This document shows, one piece after another, positions 1 to 9,403 of a stretch of 64,000 bases of DNA. The stretch lies in NCBI RefSeq assembly GCF_900116645.1, contig NZ_FPBO01000032.1:1-64000 (forward strand), in the 5' to 3' direction. The stretch's first letter is position 1. Each line of letters opens with the position of its first letter. The stretch is from Pseudoduganella namucuonensis (GTDB taxonomy: Bacteria > Pseudomonadota > Gammaproteobacteria > Burkholderiales > Burkholderiaceae_D). Below the pieces are notes generated by a model that was not told the DNA's origin, did not search any database, and was given only the letters and a program-made list of their open reading frames with translations. The position numbers were made by a program, and so were the translations under genes.

Positions 1-551
1 ATGCGCTCCTGCAGCGACTTGGCGGAGAAGCCGCCGAACACCACCGAGTGCGTGGCGCCGATGCGCGCGCAGGCCTGCATGGCGGCCACGCCTTCAACCG
101 ACATGCTCATGTAGATGATGACGCGGTCGCCCTTGCCGATGCCGCGCGACTTCAGGCCGTTGGCGAACTTGCAGACCTTCTCGTGCAGTTCCTTGTAGCT
201 GACCTTGGTGACGGCGCCGTCGTCCGCCTCGAAGATGATGGCGGTCTTGTCGGCGTTGCCGTTGGCCAGATTGCGGTCCAGGCAGTTGTACGAGACGTTG
301 AGCTTGCCGCCTTCGAACCATTTGTAGAACGGGGCGTTGTCCTCGTTCAGGGTGCGGGTGAAGGGCTCCTTCCATTCGATGTGCTCGCGCGCCAGGCGCG
401 CCCAGTAGCCTTCGTAGTCGGTCGTGGCTTCGGTCCACAGCGCCTTGTACGCGTCCATGCCCGAGATGTTGGCCTGATCGACGAACGCGGCCGATGGATT
501 GAACACGCGCGATTCCTGCGGGCCTTGTTGTTCTGTGGTTTGGGCTGTCAT
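1..551 (-). CDS. acs: acetyl-CoA synthetase, N-terminal part (cut by window edge)
   Basis: This is the first 183 codons of an AMP-forming acetyl-CoA synthetase, which activates acetate to acetyl-CoA through acetyl-AMP in the cytoplasm. The translation starts MTAQTTEQQGPQESR. It has the N-terminal signature of the family: a YKALWTEATTDYEGYWARLA-type stretch, FYKWFEGGKLNVSYNCLDR around residues 72-90, and the start of the AMP-binding domain with GKGDRVIIYMSMSVEG and RIGATHSVVFGGFS. The reading frame stays open to base 1, so the catalytic core and C-terminal domain lie outside the window. The ATG at 551 precedes all the conserved sequence and gives a normal N-terminus. The gene is divergent from yqhA, and the 210 bp between them must hold both promoters. 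The family call is secure; the symbol rests only on this N-terminal part. Confidence 0.93.
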   Translation of the reverse strand, partial: MTAQTTEQQGPQESRVFNPSAAFVDQANISGMDAYKALWTEATTDYEGYWARLAREHIEWKEPFTRTLNEDNAPFYKWFEGGKLNVSYNCLDRNLANGNADKTAIIFEADDGAVTKVSYKELHEKVCKFANGLKSRGIGKGDRVIIYMSMSVEGVAAMQACARIGATHSVVFGGFSAKSLQER

Positions 552-761
552 GCTGATGTCTCCGTAGTGGTAGTAGTTTGCCAATACCTTAAGCGTAGTC
601 GCTTACTGATGCCTTACATGGTTTTTTGCGTACCGATTGACCTGCCTGGCAATCTGGCCTTTTCTACAATTCTACGGCAAACCACACGGGCCGGTGCTTG
701 CGGGCTGGACCGCGTGTAAAATGTCGGCATTTCCGCTGCGGCACACAAGGAGTCAGCATCA

Positions 762-1373
762 ATGTTGGATATGGAACCGAATCAATCGCGCAAGCTCTCG
801 CCGCTTCCGGCGTTCATCTTCATGTCCCGCTGGCTGCAGCTGCCGCTGTACCTGGGCTTGATCCTGGCGCAGTGCGTCTACGTGTTCCACTTCTGGGTCG
901 AGCTGAAGGATCTGATCGGCGCGGCGATCGGCAACGAGGCCGCGTTGGAGCACATTTTCCACGCGGTGGCCGTGCCGGGCGCGGCCGTGCCGACCAAGCT
1001 GAACGAGACCACCATCATGCTGGTGGTGCTGGGCCTGATCGACGTGGTCATGATCTCCAACCTGCTGATCATGGTGATCGTGGGCGGCTATGAAACCTTC
1101 GTCTCGCGCATGCATCTGGAAGGCCACCCCGACCAGCCGGAGTGGCTGTCGCACGTGAACGCGTCCGTGCTGAAGACCAAGCTGGCCATGGCGATCGTCG
1201 GCATCTCGTCGATCCACCTGCTGAAAACCTTCATCAACGCGGCCTCCTATTCGATGGAGGTGATCATCGCGCAGACCGCCATCCACATCGTCTTCCTGCT
1301 GTCCACCATCGCCATCGCGTACACGGACAACCTGATGACCCGGACCCAATTACTGTCGAAGCAGCCTCACTAA
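762..1373 (+). CDS. yqhA: YqhA/UPF0114 family inner-membrane protein
   Basis: This is a 203-residue membrane protein of the YqhA (UPF0114) family, whose function is not established. Three or four hydrophobic segments are visible, near residues 20-45 (WLQLPLYLGLILAQCVYVF), 80-105 (TTIMLVVLGLIDVVMISNLL), and two in the C-terminal third. The conserved cores MVIVGGYETFVSR and ETTIMLVVLGLIDVVMI are present, and the length matches the family. An AAGGAG Shine-Dalgarno lies about 9 bases before the ATG, supporting this start over the in-frame ATG three codons later. The stop is 26 bp from the fumarase start, so the two are probably co-transcribed. Any link to fumarase function would be inference from position only. 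Confidence 0.85.
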   Translation: MLDMEPNQSRKLSPLPAFIFMSRWLQLPLYLGLILAQCVYVFHFWVELKDLIGAAIGNEAALEHIFHAVAVPGAAVPTKLNETTIMLVVLGLIDVVMISNLLIMVIVGGYETFVSRMHLEGHPDQPEWLSHVNASVLKTKLAMAIVGISSIHLLKTFINAASYSMEVIIAQTAIHIVFLLSTIAIAYTDNLMTRTQLLSKQPH

Positions 1374-1399
1374 AGTTTTTATCCTCCAGCGAGTACATC

Positions 1400-2929
1400 A
1401 TGACCATCATAAAGCAAGACGATCTGATCGAATCCGTAGCCGCCGCGCTGCAGTACATTAGCTACTACCACCCGGCCGACTACATCCAGCACCTGGCGCG
1501 CGCGTACGACGCGGAACAGAGCCCGGCGGCGAAGGATGCGATCGCGCAGATCCTGACCAACTCGCGCATGTGCGCCGAGGGCAAGCGTCCGATCTGCCAG
1601 GACACCGGCATCGTCAACGTCTTCCTGAAGATCGGCATGGGCGTGCGCTTCGAGGGCTTCACCGGCACCGTCACCGACGCCGTCAACGAGGGCGTGCGCC
1701 GCGCATACAACTTCGACGACAACAAGCTGCGCGCCTCCATCGTGGCCGACCCGCAGTTCGACCGCAAGAACACCAAGGACAACACGCCGGCCGTGGTGCA
1801 CATGGAACTGGTCGAGGGCAACACCGTCGACGTGAGCCTGGCGGCCAAGGGCGGCGGCTCGGAGAACAAGACCAAGTTCGTCATGCTGAACCCTTCCGAT
1901 TCGCTGGTGGACTGGGTGCTGAAGACCGTGCCGCTGATGGGCGCCGGCTGGTGCCCGCCGGGCATGCTGGGCATCGGCATCGGCGGCACCGCCGAGAAGG
2001 CGATGCTGATGGCGAAAGAGTCCCTGATGGGCGACATCGACATGTACGAGCTGAAGCAGCGCGGCCCGCGGAACAAGACCGAGGAACTGCGCATCGAACT
2101 GTGCGACAAGATCAACGCGCTGGGCATCGGCGCGCAGGGCCTGGGCGGCCTGACGACCGTGCTGGATGTGAAGATCAATATGTATCCGACCCACGCGGCC
2201 TCGAAGCCGGTGGCGATGATCCCGAACTGCGCGGCCACGCGCCACGGCCACTTCGTGCTGGACGGCTCCGGCCCGGCCTACATGGAACCGCCGAAGCTGT
2301 CGGACTGGCCGGACGTGAGCTGGACCCCGGACACCGAGAAGTCCAAGCGCGTCAACCTGGACACGCTGACCAAGGAGGAAGTGGCTTCCTGGCAGCCGGG
2401 CCAGACCCTGCTCCTGAACGGCAAGATGCTGACCGGCCGCGACGCCGCGCACAAGCGCATCCAGGACATGCTGGCCAAGGGCGAGCAGTTGCCGGTGGAC
2501 TTCACCAACCGCGTGATCTACTACGTCGGCCCGGTCGATCCGGTGCGCGACGAGGCGGTCGGCCCGGCCGGTCCGACCACCGCGACCCGCATGGACAAGT
2601 TCACCGACATGATGCTGGAGAAGACCGGCCTGATCGCGATGATCGGCAAGGCCGAACGCGGCCCGGTGGCGATCGAGTCGATCCAGCGCCACAAGTCGGC
2701 GTACCTGATGGCCGTGGGCGGCGCCGCCTACCTGGTGTCGAAGGCGATCAAGAGCGCCAAGGTGCTGGGCTTCGAGGACATGGGCATGGAGGCCATCTAC
2801 GAGTTCGACGTGGTGGACATGCCGGTGACGGTGGCGGTCGACGCGGCCGGCACCTCGGTGCACAACACCGGCCCGAAGGAATGGCAGGCCAAGATCGAGA
2901 CGTTGAACGTGGCGGTCGTAACGGCCTAA
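1400..2929 (+). CDS. fumA: fumarate hydratase class I (4Fe-4S type)
   Basis: This is a 509-residue class I fumarase, interconverting fumarate and malate in the TCA cycle. Unlike FumC it uses an oxygen-sensitive [4Fe-4S] cluster. The N-terminal alpha domain and C-terminal beta domain are fused in one chain, as in the FumA/FumB type. Cysteines in the three cluster-ligand contexts are visible: C66 in PICQDTG, C185 in GAGWCPPGM and C277 in MIPNCAAT. The C-terminal half carries YYVGPVDPVRDEAVGPAGPT and KSAYLMAVGGAAYLVSKAIK, typical of the beta domain. The open frame extends upstream, but the ATG at 1400 gives the family N-terminus (MTIIKQDDLIESVAAALQYI) and leaves the yqhA gene free. A perfect hairpin follows the stop. 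Whether it carries the physiological fumarase role depends on whether a fumC exists elsewhere. Confidence 0.96.
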   Translation: MTIIKQDDLIESVAAALQYISYYHPADYIQHLARAYDAEQSPAAKDAIAQILTNSRMCAEGKRPICQDTGIVNVFLKIGMGVRFEGFTGTVTDAVNEGVRRAYNFDDNKLRASIVADPQFDRKNTKDNTPAVVHMELVEGNTVDVSLAAKGGGSENKTKFVMLNPSDSLVDWVLKTVPLMGAGWCPPGMLGIGIGGTAEKAMLMAKESLMGDIDMYELKQRGPRNKTEELRIELCDKINALGIGAQGLGGLTTVLDVKINMYPTHAASKPVAMIPNCAATRHGHFVLDGSGPAYMEPPKLSDWPDVSWTPDTEKSKRVNLDTLTKEEVASWQPGQTLLLNGKMLTGRDAAHKRIQDMLAKGEQLPVDFTNRVIYYVGPVDPVRDEAVGPAGPTTATRMDKFTDMMLEKTGLIAMIGKAERGPVAIESIQRHKSAYLMAVGGAAYLVSKAIKSAKVLGFEDMGMEAIYEFDVVDMPVTVAVDAAGTSVHNTGPKEWQAKIETLNVAVVTA

Positions 2930-2939
2930 ATTCGGCCTT

Positions 2940-2972
2940 GCAGAGTCCAGGAATCACAATCCTGGACTCTGC
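2940..2972 (+). terminator. perfect hairpin after fumarase; loop region is an inverted copy of tRNA-His anticodon arm
   Basis: Arms 2940-2951 and 2961-2972 are perfectly complementary (12 bp), with a 9-base loop AATCACAAT. There is no T-tract, so it is at best a weak intrinsic terminator or an mRNA 3' stabiliser between fum and murI (murI starts at 2987). Bases 2948-2970 are the exact reverse complement of bases 3971-3993 in the tRNA-His gene. Confidence 0.6.
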
Positions 2973-2986
2973 GTGACCTCGCCACC

Positions 2987-3832
2987 ATGATCCCTACCCA
3001 TCCCTTCCCCACCCCGGCCGACGCCCCCATCGGCGTCTTCGACTCCGGCGTCGGCGGACTCTCGGTGCTGCGCCACATCCGGGCGCTGCTGCCCGATGAA
3101 CACCTGATCTACCTCGCCGATTCGGCCTGGGCGCCCTACGGCGGCAAGCCGGAGGAAGTGATCGCCGAGCGTTCGCTGGCCATCGCGGCCTTCCTGGTGC
3201 GGCAAGGCGCGAAGGCGCTGGTGGTGGCCTGCAACACGGCGACCGTGGCCGCCATCAAGGCCGTGCGCGCGCACTTCCCCGAACTGCCGATCGTCGGCGT
3301 CGAGCCCGGCCTGAAACCGGCCGCCGCGGCCACGCGCAGCGGCAAGGTCGGCGTGCTGGCGACCCAACGCACGCTGGCGGGCGAAAAGTTCCTGCTGCTG
3401 CGCGACCAGGTCGCCCTCGCCAGCAAGGCAGAGTTCCTGCTGCAGCCCTGCGTGGGCCTGGTCGACCGGATCGAGCTGGGCGAACTCGACACCGAAGCCA
3501 CGCGCGCCATGCTGGAGCGCTACATCGCCCCGCTGCTGGCCGGCGGCGCGGACACGCTGGTGCTGGGCTGCACGCACTACCCCTTCGTGCGGCCGGCCAT
3601 CGAAGACGTGATCGCCGGGCTGGGTGCGCGGGACGTGGCGCTGATCGACACCGGAGACGCGGTGGCGCGCCAGCTGGCGAGGCTGCTGGAGGGATCGGGT
3701 CTGCAGCGTCCGGGCAGCGTGGGCCATCCGCCGCTGCTGCACGGCTACACCACCGGCGGCGTGGACGCGCTGCTGCCCGCGTTCCGCAAGCTGCTGGGCA
3801 TGGAGGCGGACGTGGAAACGCTGAAAATCTGA
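2987..3832 (+). CDS. murI: glutamate racemase
   Basis: This 281-residue enzyme converts L-glutamate to D-glutamate for peptidoglycan. It is a cofactor-independent two-base racemase of the Asp/Glu racemase superfamily. The two catalytic cysteines are in place: C82 in VVACNTATVAA and C195 in LVLGCTHYPF. The N-terminal FDSGVGGLSVLRHI and YLADSAWAPYGGK motifs that define the family are also present. The length is normal. The start at 2987 lies 15 bases after the fum hairpin; no strong Shine-Dalgarno is visible, so a start a few codons downstream cannot be ruled out. The gene is followed by the tRNA-His promoter region. Confidence 0.95.
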   Translation: MIPTHPFPTPADAPIGVFDSGVGGLSVLRHIRALLPDEHLIYLADSAWAPYGGKPEEVIAERSLAIAAFLVRQGAKALVVACNTATVAAIKAVRAHFPELPIVGVEPGLKPAAAATRSGKVGVLATQRTLAGEKFLLLRDQVALASKAEFLLQPCVGLVDRIELGELDTEATRAMLERYIAPLLAGGADTLVLGCTHYPFVRPAIEDVIAGLGARDVALIDTGDAVARQLARLLEGSGLQRPGSVGHPPLLHGYTTGGVDALLPAFRKLLGMEADVETLKI

Positions 3833-3870
3833 GCAAATCGGGTTTTTTTGAAAAAAGGGCCAAATACCCT

Positions 3871-3898
3871 TTGCAAGATCGAAATGGCGCTATATAAT
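3871..3898 (+). promoter_or_regulatory. promoter of tRNA-His
   Basis: A -35 box TTGCAA (3871-3876) and a perfect -10 box TATAAT (3893-3898) are separated by 16 bases. Transcription would start near 3905, about 46 bases before the mature 5' end of the tRNA. Boxes of this quality fit a stable-RNA promoter. Confidence 0.75.
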
Positions 3899-3950
3899 TC
3901 GGCCCTGTCTGCGAAACACAGCATGACAGAAAGCGGTAAGCAAGACAGTG

Positions 3951-4026
3951 GTGGCTGTAGCTCAGTTGGTAGAGTCCAGGATTGTGATTCCTGTTGTCGT
4001 GGGTTCGAGCCCCATCAGCCACCCCA
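3951..4026 (+). tRNA. tRNA-His (anticodon GTG)
   Basis: The cloverleaf is complete. The acceptor stem GTGGCTG (3951-3957) pairs with CAGCCAC (4016-4022). The D-stem is GCTC/GAGT, and the anticodon stem CAGGA/TCCTG surrounds loop TTGTGAT, with anticodon GTG at 3984-3986. The T-arm with GGTTCGAGCCC and an encoded CCA (4024-4026) follow. G at 3950 and C at 4023 can form the extra G-1:C73 pair that marks histidine tRNAs. Bases 3971-3993 are repeated in inverted form at 2948-2970. Confidence 0.97.
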
Positions 4027-4040
4027 AAGAATATGTGAAA

Positions 4041-4066
4041 AGCCCGGTCATCGACCGGGCTTTTTG
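4041..4066 (+). terminator. rho-independent terminator of tRNA-His
   Basis: A 9-bp stem AGCCCGGTC/GACCGGGCT with an ATC loop is followed by a T-run (4061-4065). It lies 15 bases after the tRNA. Confidence 0.88.
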
Positions 4067-4082
4067 CTTTTCCGCGCCGGTT

Positions 4083-4883
4083 TTATGGATGCGTCAGCTG
4101 GTACTGCCGGTAGTCCGGCGTGGTGAGGTATTCCGCCTGGGCTTGCCAGTAGCGCTCGGTGAAGCGGGGATAGAGGGCGTGGAACTGGCGCGAGACCATC
4201 AGGTACAGCGGCGTCTGCTCGAAGGGCTTGCCGGCGCGCTCGATCTTGCCGGCGTAGCGCGCGGCGACCAGCTTGTCCGCCTCGGCCTCCATGCCAATCA
4301 CGCCATCGAGCCTGCCGTTGACCAGCTTGTCCAGGTTGAGTTCCAGCGTCTTGGCGCCGTCGTCGTAGCGCACGCCGGCCTGCCGCAGGCGCTCGATGAT
4401 GAGCACGAAGCCGGATTCGACGCCCAGCCTGCCCTCGCCCAGCCGGGCGAAGCGCTGGCCGTCCCATTCGGCCACGCCGCCCTTGCGGCGGTACAGGAAG
4501 TAGCGCGGCGTGGCCAGCGCCTTGCGCTCGTCCACATCGCCTTCAACGCCGGGAAACACGCCGTATTCGGCGCGCTCGGCGGAATAGGCGCCCACCATGC
4601 CGTCCACCACGCCGGCGCGCAGCTCCTCAACGCAGCGGCGGCGCGGGGCGACGCGGCGCTCCACCTCCAGCCCCAGGTTGCGCGCGGCCTGCACCAGCAG
4701 GTATTGCAGATGGCCGGTGCCGTCGATCCGCGCGTACGGCGGGTAGTCCACGTCGATGGCGCACAGGCGGAAACGGGCCGGCTCGGCGCCGCTGCCCGCC
4801 GCCCGCGCCGCGCCGATCCCGGCGGACGCCACCGCAACCGCCACCGCCATCGTCGTCAACACCGCATACCGCCGGCCAGCCAT
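4083..4883 (-). CDS. periplasmic solute-binding protein, SBP family 3-like
   Basis: This 266-residue protein resembles extracellular solute-binding proteins of family 3, the polar amino acid type. A signal peptide is clear: MAGRRYAVLTTMAVAVAVAS with a likely cleavage after AARA near residue 28. The mature part opens FRLCAIDVDYPPYARIDGTG, the usual first beta strand and ligand pocket, and later has VVDGMVGAYS and LVNGRLDGVIGMEAEAD, typical of the second lobe. No permease or ATPase gene is adjacent, so it may serve a transporter encoded elsewhere or act as a sensor-linked binding protein. The ligand is not predictable from this sequence. The next gene on the same strand, the hybrid kinase, ends 179 bp upstream of it. 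Confidence 0.75.
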   Translation of the reverse strand: MAGRRYAVLTTMAVAVAVASAGIGAARAAGSGAEPARFRLCAIDVDYPPYARIDGTGHLQYLLVQAARNLGLEVERRVAPRRRCVEELRAGVVDGMVGAYSAERAEYGVFPGVEGDVDERKALATPRYFLYRRKGGVAEWDGQRFARLGEGRLGVESGFVLIIERLRQAGVRYDDGAKTLELNLDKLVNGRLDGVIGMEAEADKLVAARYAGKIERAGKPFEQTPLYLMVSRQFHALYPRFTERYWQAQAEYLTTPDYRQYQLTHP

Positions 4884-4973
4884 GCATCGCTCCAGGGAAT
4901 CACATCTGTGGGTAGCGTAACACGGTCACAGCAATGTTTGATGGAAACGATATGCGGCGTGGCTGAATTTGCC

Positions 4974-5055
4974 TACAATGGGGAATCATTGATTTAAGCC
5001 AAGTTGATGGGGCTGCTCGCTGCACCGGTTTATCGCCGATGCAGCGATTTTTTTT
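4974..5055 (+). ncRNA. possible small plus-strand transcript ending in a terminator
   Basis: A hairpin with arms TCGCTGCA (5017-5024) and TGCAGCGA (5040-5047), followed by eight T (5048-5055), forms a good intrinsic terminator for plus-strand transcription. The genes on both sides are on the minus strand. A -10-like TACAAT sits at 4974-4979 without a convincing -35, so an RNA of roughly 70 bases from about 4986 is possible. It could equally be the end of read-through RNA. Confidence 0.3.
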
Positions 5056-5061
5056 GCGCGC

Positions 5062-7251
<2,190 letters not shown>

Positions 7252-7728
7252 AGTGTTGCAATAAAAACATTCAGTGGAATGATACACCCAGTTAACGTTT
7301 CCCATGCAAAAATATTGCGATTGCACAATGCAAGCCGGAAATACGCGGCGCGGCGGAAATACAACGCAAAGCAAGAAAACAAGCGGCTCGCGCGGGTATT
7401 TCTCTGTCATTCCTTGCGCTCAAATGGTATGATTTTTACATACCAATAAGTAATTTCTGTTACTTATTAATAATAACCACGTACCGAATAACGCTCCCAG
7501 CAGGGAGCCCCGCCGCATGCCCAGCAGGGTCATGCCGGCTTTGCCGGGCAGCGTCAACAACAACAGCCGCGCCTGAACAATCTCGTTGTCCGGAATGTCG
7601 CCCTCCGCAAGGTTGGCGGCATTTTTTTTTCGCCGATTTTTATCCGAATCCGCGTGTGTGAGTTTCCATAAGGCATTGATTTAACGCTACAATGGATGCA
7701 TCCCCATGCAACACTTACCGAGCCGATC
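7252..7728. other. 477-bp divergent intergenic region, AT-rich, with paired inverted repeats
   Basis: No gene is visible here. The region separates the minus-strand kinase from the plus-strand 148-aa protein. It holds two abutting inverted repeats (7425-7445 and 7445-7468). It also has a hairpin-like GC tract around 7500-7550 and a nine-T run at 7622-7630 after a short GC stem. A possible -10 TACAAT lies at 7690-7695. Confidence 0.5.
7425..7468. promoter_or_regulatory. two adjacent inverted repeats, candidate operators
   Basis: The first repeat is TGGTATG (7425-7431) with CATACCA (7439-7445), spacer 7. The second is AATAAGTAA (7445-7453) with TTACTTATT (7460-7468), spacer 6. Both are perfect and share the base at 7445. 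They lie in the divergent region upstream of the kinase and the orphan gene, so dimeric regulator binding is plausible; the second could also be an RNA hairpin. Confidence 0.35.
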
Positions 7729-8175
7729 ATGTCCGAAGAAAAAACGCTGTCCTCCATGTCCACCTACAGCAAGGACACCCCCGTGGGCCATCCCGATATC
7801 GATGGCCGCGCGGGCGTTTTCGTGCCCACCGAGCAGTTCGACCTGGCCAACACCACCACCATCCGCAAGGGCGCCGGCATTGTCGGCTTCGGCAATCCGG
7901 ACGGGTCGCTGACGGTGTACTTCGAAGCCAACCGCTTCGACGAGTCCAGCCTGCACAAATGGGAAAACAAGACGCGCAAGGCCTACGACCGCATGGTGAT
8001 GCGTGCGCCGACCGTGTCCAAGGCGAAGATCGACGCGCGCATGCTGGAGTACATCGGCTTCATCGACGGCATGGGGATCAGCATCAAGCAGCCGGAACTG
8101 CTGCACCACTGGCTGCAAATCTCCAACGCGCTGGACACCGCACCGGAAAACAACGTTGTGCAGTGGAAAAAGTAA
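7729..8175 (+). CDS. hypothetical protein, family not recognised
   Basis: This 148-residue soluble protein starts MSEEKTLSSMSTYSKDTPV. I do not recognise the family. It has no signal peptide or membrane segment. The middle (VPTEQFDLANTTTIRKGAGI, then GFGNPDGSLTVYFEANRFDE) looks like a compact beta-rich domain, and the C-terminal half (SKAKIDARMLEYIGFIDGMG) looks helical. Codon use has the strong G/C third-position bias of neighbouring genes, which argues it is real. The frame extends to an ATG at 7696; the ATG at 7729 is chosen because the extra 11 residues overlap the putative promoter region. A GC-rich 9-bp hairpin (8187-8210) follows the stop. Confidence 0.6.
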   Translation: MSEEKTLSSMSTYSKDTPVGHPDIDGRAGVFVPTEQFDLANTTTIRKGAGIVGFGNPDGSLTVYFEANRFDESSLHKWENKTRKAYDRMVMRAPTVSKAKIDARMLEYIGFIDGMGISIKQPELLHHWLQISNALDTAPENNVVQWKK

Positions 8176-8313
8176 GCTGGAAAAGACGCGCCGCCCGGGC
8201 TGGCGGCGCGACGGCGTGTCGTCCTACAAAGGCAAGGACTTTCCGCTGATGCCGAAAAGCACCACGGACACCTAAGATCAAGTCATACCGATTTGATAAG
8301 CCAGGAGTCCGCC

Positions 8314-8433
8314 ATGTCCAGAATATGCCCCATTACCGTAGGCTCCCTGCTGGTCGGATTGGCGGGCCTGTCCACCTGGCTGCTGTGCTCGGCCGACGTG
8401 CTGCACCAGGCGTCCTTCTTCTTCGTGCACTAG
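8314..8433 (+). CDS. small 39-residue single-span membrane protein
   Basis: This short gene has an AGGAG Shine-Dalgarno 7 bases before the ATG and ends with TAG at 8431-8433. The product begins MSRICPITVGSLLVG and has one hydrophobic stretch, residues about 7-25 (ITVGSLLVGLAGLSTWLLC), followed by a short tail ending SFFFVH. It lies 138 bp downstream of the unrecognised 148-aa gene, and convergent with the lipoprotein gene. Support is the ribosome binding site, the clean hydrophobic span and third-position G/C bias; I know no family match. Confidence 0.5.
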   Translation: MSRICPITVGSLLVGLAGLSTWLLCSADVLHQASFFFVH

Positions 8434-8464
8434 GCTGTCGCTCGCCGGGCCGGCGTCCCGCTTT

Positions 8465-8839
8465 TCAATGGCGGCGGCCGCGGTGCCTGAAGTTGCCAAA
8501 CACAAAATCCAATCCTATCGTCACCGGCGGATAGTAATAGGCCGGCGGCGCCGTATACACGGGTCCATACACCGGCGAGGCCGGATAGAGCGGCTCGGTG
8601 GTGTACACCACGCGCGGCTGCGCGGGCACGGGCTCGGTGCTGTATTCCACGCGCGGCTCGGCGCCGGCCACCACGCGGCTGCCGGGCGCCACCGGCGTCA
8701 CCGACACGGTGTGCCATTCATAGGGATTCTGGTTCGGATGCACGGGCACGGCGCGCGCATAGCCGGGTCCGGCGGGAACGGCGCAGCCGCTCAACAGCGC
8801 GACGGCGGCCAGCGGAATCAAGGCGTAAAGGGTTTTCAT
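8465..8839 (-). CDS. putative lipoprotein, proline/tyrosine-rich
   Basis: This is a 124-residue envelope lipoprotein. The N-terminus MKTLYALIPLAAVALLSGC is a classic lipoprotein signal with lipobox LSGC and the acylated cysteine at residue 19. The mature part is rich in Pro, Tyr and Val (RVVYTTEPLYPASPVYGPVY, then APPAYYYPP) and ends in a short basic stretch RHRGRRH. The ATG at 8839 is chosen over the longer frame because a GGAG sequence lies 7-10 bases before it and the signal peptide starts there. Similar small YXXP-rich lipoproteins are common in Oxalobacteraceae, but the function is unknown. Confidence 0.72.
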   Translation of the reverse strand: MKTLYALIPLAAVALLSGCAVPAGPGYARAVPVHPNQNPYEWHTVSVTPVAPGSRVVAGAEPRVEYSTEPVPAQPRVVYTTEPLYPASPVYGPVYTAPPAYYYPPVTIGLDFVFGNFRHRGRRH

Positions 8840-8937
8840 TTGGGAACTCCAGGGTGACGACTCACAGCCTATCACTATAAGAAATTCCGGCGCGTTCCGC
8901 CGCACTTTTACAGCCTGTTACAGCGCGACACACGGGC

Positions 8938-8965
8938 GAAAAAAAACCGGCCGCGGGGACCGGTT
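8938..8965 (-). terminator. terminator after the TonB-domain gene pair
   Basis: Read on the minus strand, a hairpin AACCGG/CCGGTT (arms 8960-8965 and 8945-8950) is followed by a T-run (A-run on plus, 8938-8946). It lies about 40 bases after the stop at 9005. A second GC-rich hairpin lies at about 8973-8996. Confidence 0.65.
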
Positions 8966-9004
8966 CAAGTGCAACGGCCGCCCGCGGGGGCGGCCTCGTT
9001 ATGC

Positions 9005-9352
9005 TTAGTCCAGCTTCCAGGCGTAGTCGACCTTGGTCCAGGTGGTGTCCGGCTTGCCGTCCTTGCTGCCCGGCTTGAACTTGCACGCGCTGATGGCCTT
9101 GATGGCGGCCTTGTCCAGGTTCTTGAAGCCGCTCGACTTCTCGACCTTGGATTCCAGCACGTCGCCCGAGGCGGAAACCTGGAACGACATCGATACGGTG
9201 CCCTGCTCTTCGTTCATCAACGACGCCTTGGGGTACTCGGCCTTGCAATTCTTGCTGTCGAAACTAGCTGGCACTTCAGCCGCGTATGCGGATGCGCTCG
9301 ATGCGAGCACTGCTGCGATAACACTCAACCAACGCTTGTACATGGACATCAT
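9005..9352 (-). CDS. secreted TonB C-terminal-domain protein (copy 2 of a tandem pair)
   Basis: This is a 115-residue exported protein with a signal peptide (MMSMYKRWLSVIAAVLASS, cleavage near AYAAE). The rest is a single TonB C-terminal-like domain: YPKASLMNEEQGTVSMSFQV, then ESKVEKSSGFKNLDKAAIKA, the usual TonB-CTD pattern with a conserved SSGF. It lacks the membrane anchor and proline-rich spacer of true TonB, so it probably does not energise receptors directly. It is a close paralogue of the upstream gene at 9404-9736. A GGGG sequence stands just before the ATG at 9352; ATGs at 9349 and 9343 are alternatives. Confidence 0.78.
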   Translation of the reverse strand: MMSMYKRWLSVIAAVLASSASAYAAEVPASFDSKNCKAEYPKASLMNEEQGTVSMSFQVSASGDVLESKVEKSSGFKNLDKAAIKAISACKFKPGSKDGKPDTTWTKVDYAWKLD

Positions 9353-9403
9353 TTTCCCCAGGTTTTTTCTAGCCGGACTGCGATTCATTGTAGTGCGGCT
9401 GGA

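Noticed and set aside
637..670. TTGACC ... TACAAT pair upstream of yqhA
   Set aside because: The spacing is 22 bases, too long for a normal sigma-70 promoter.
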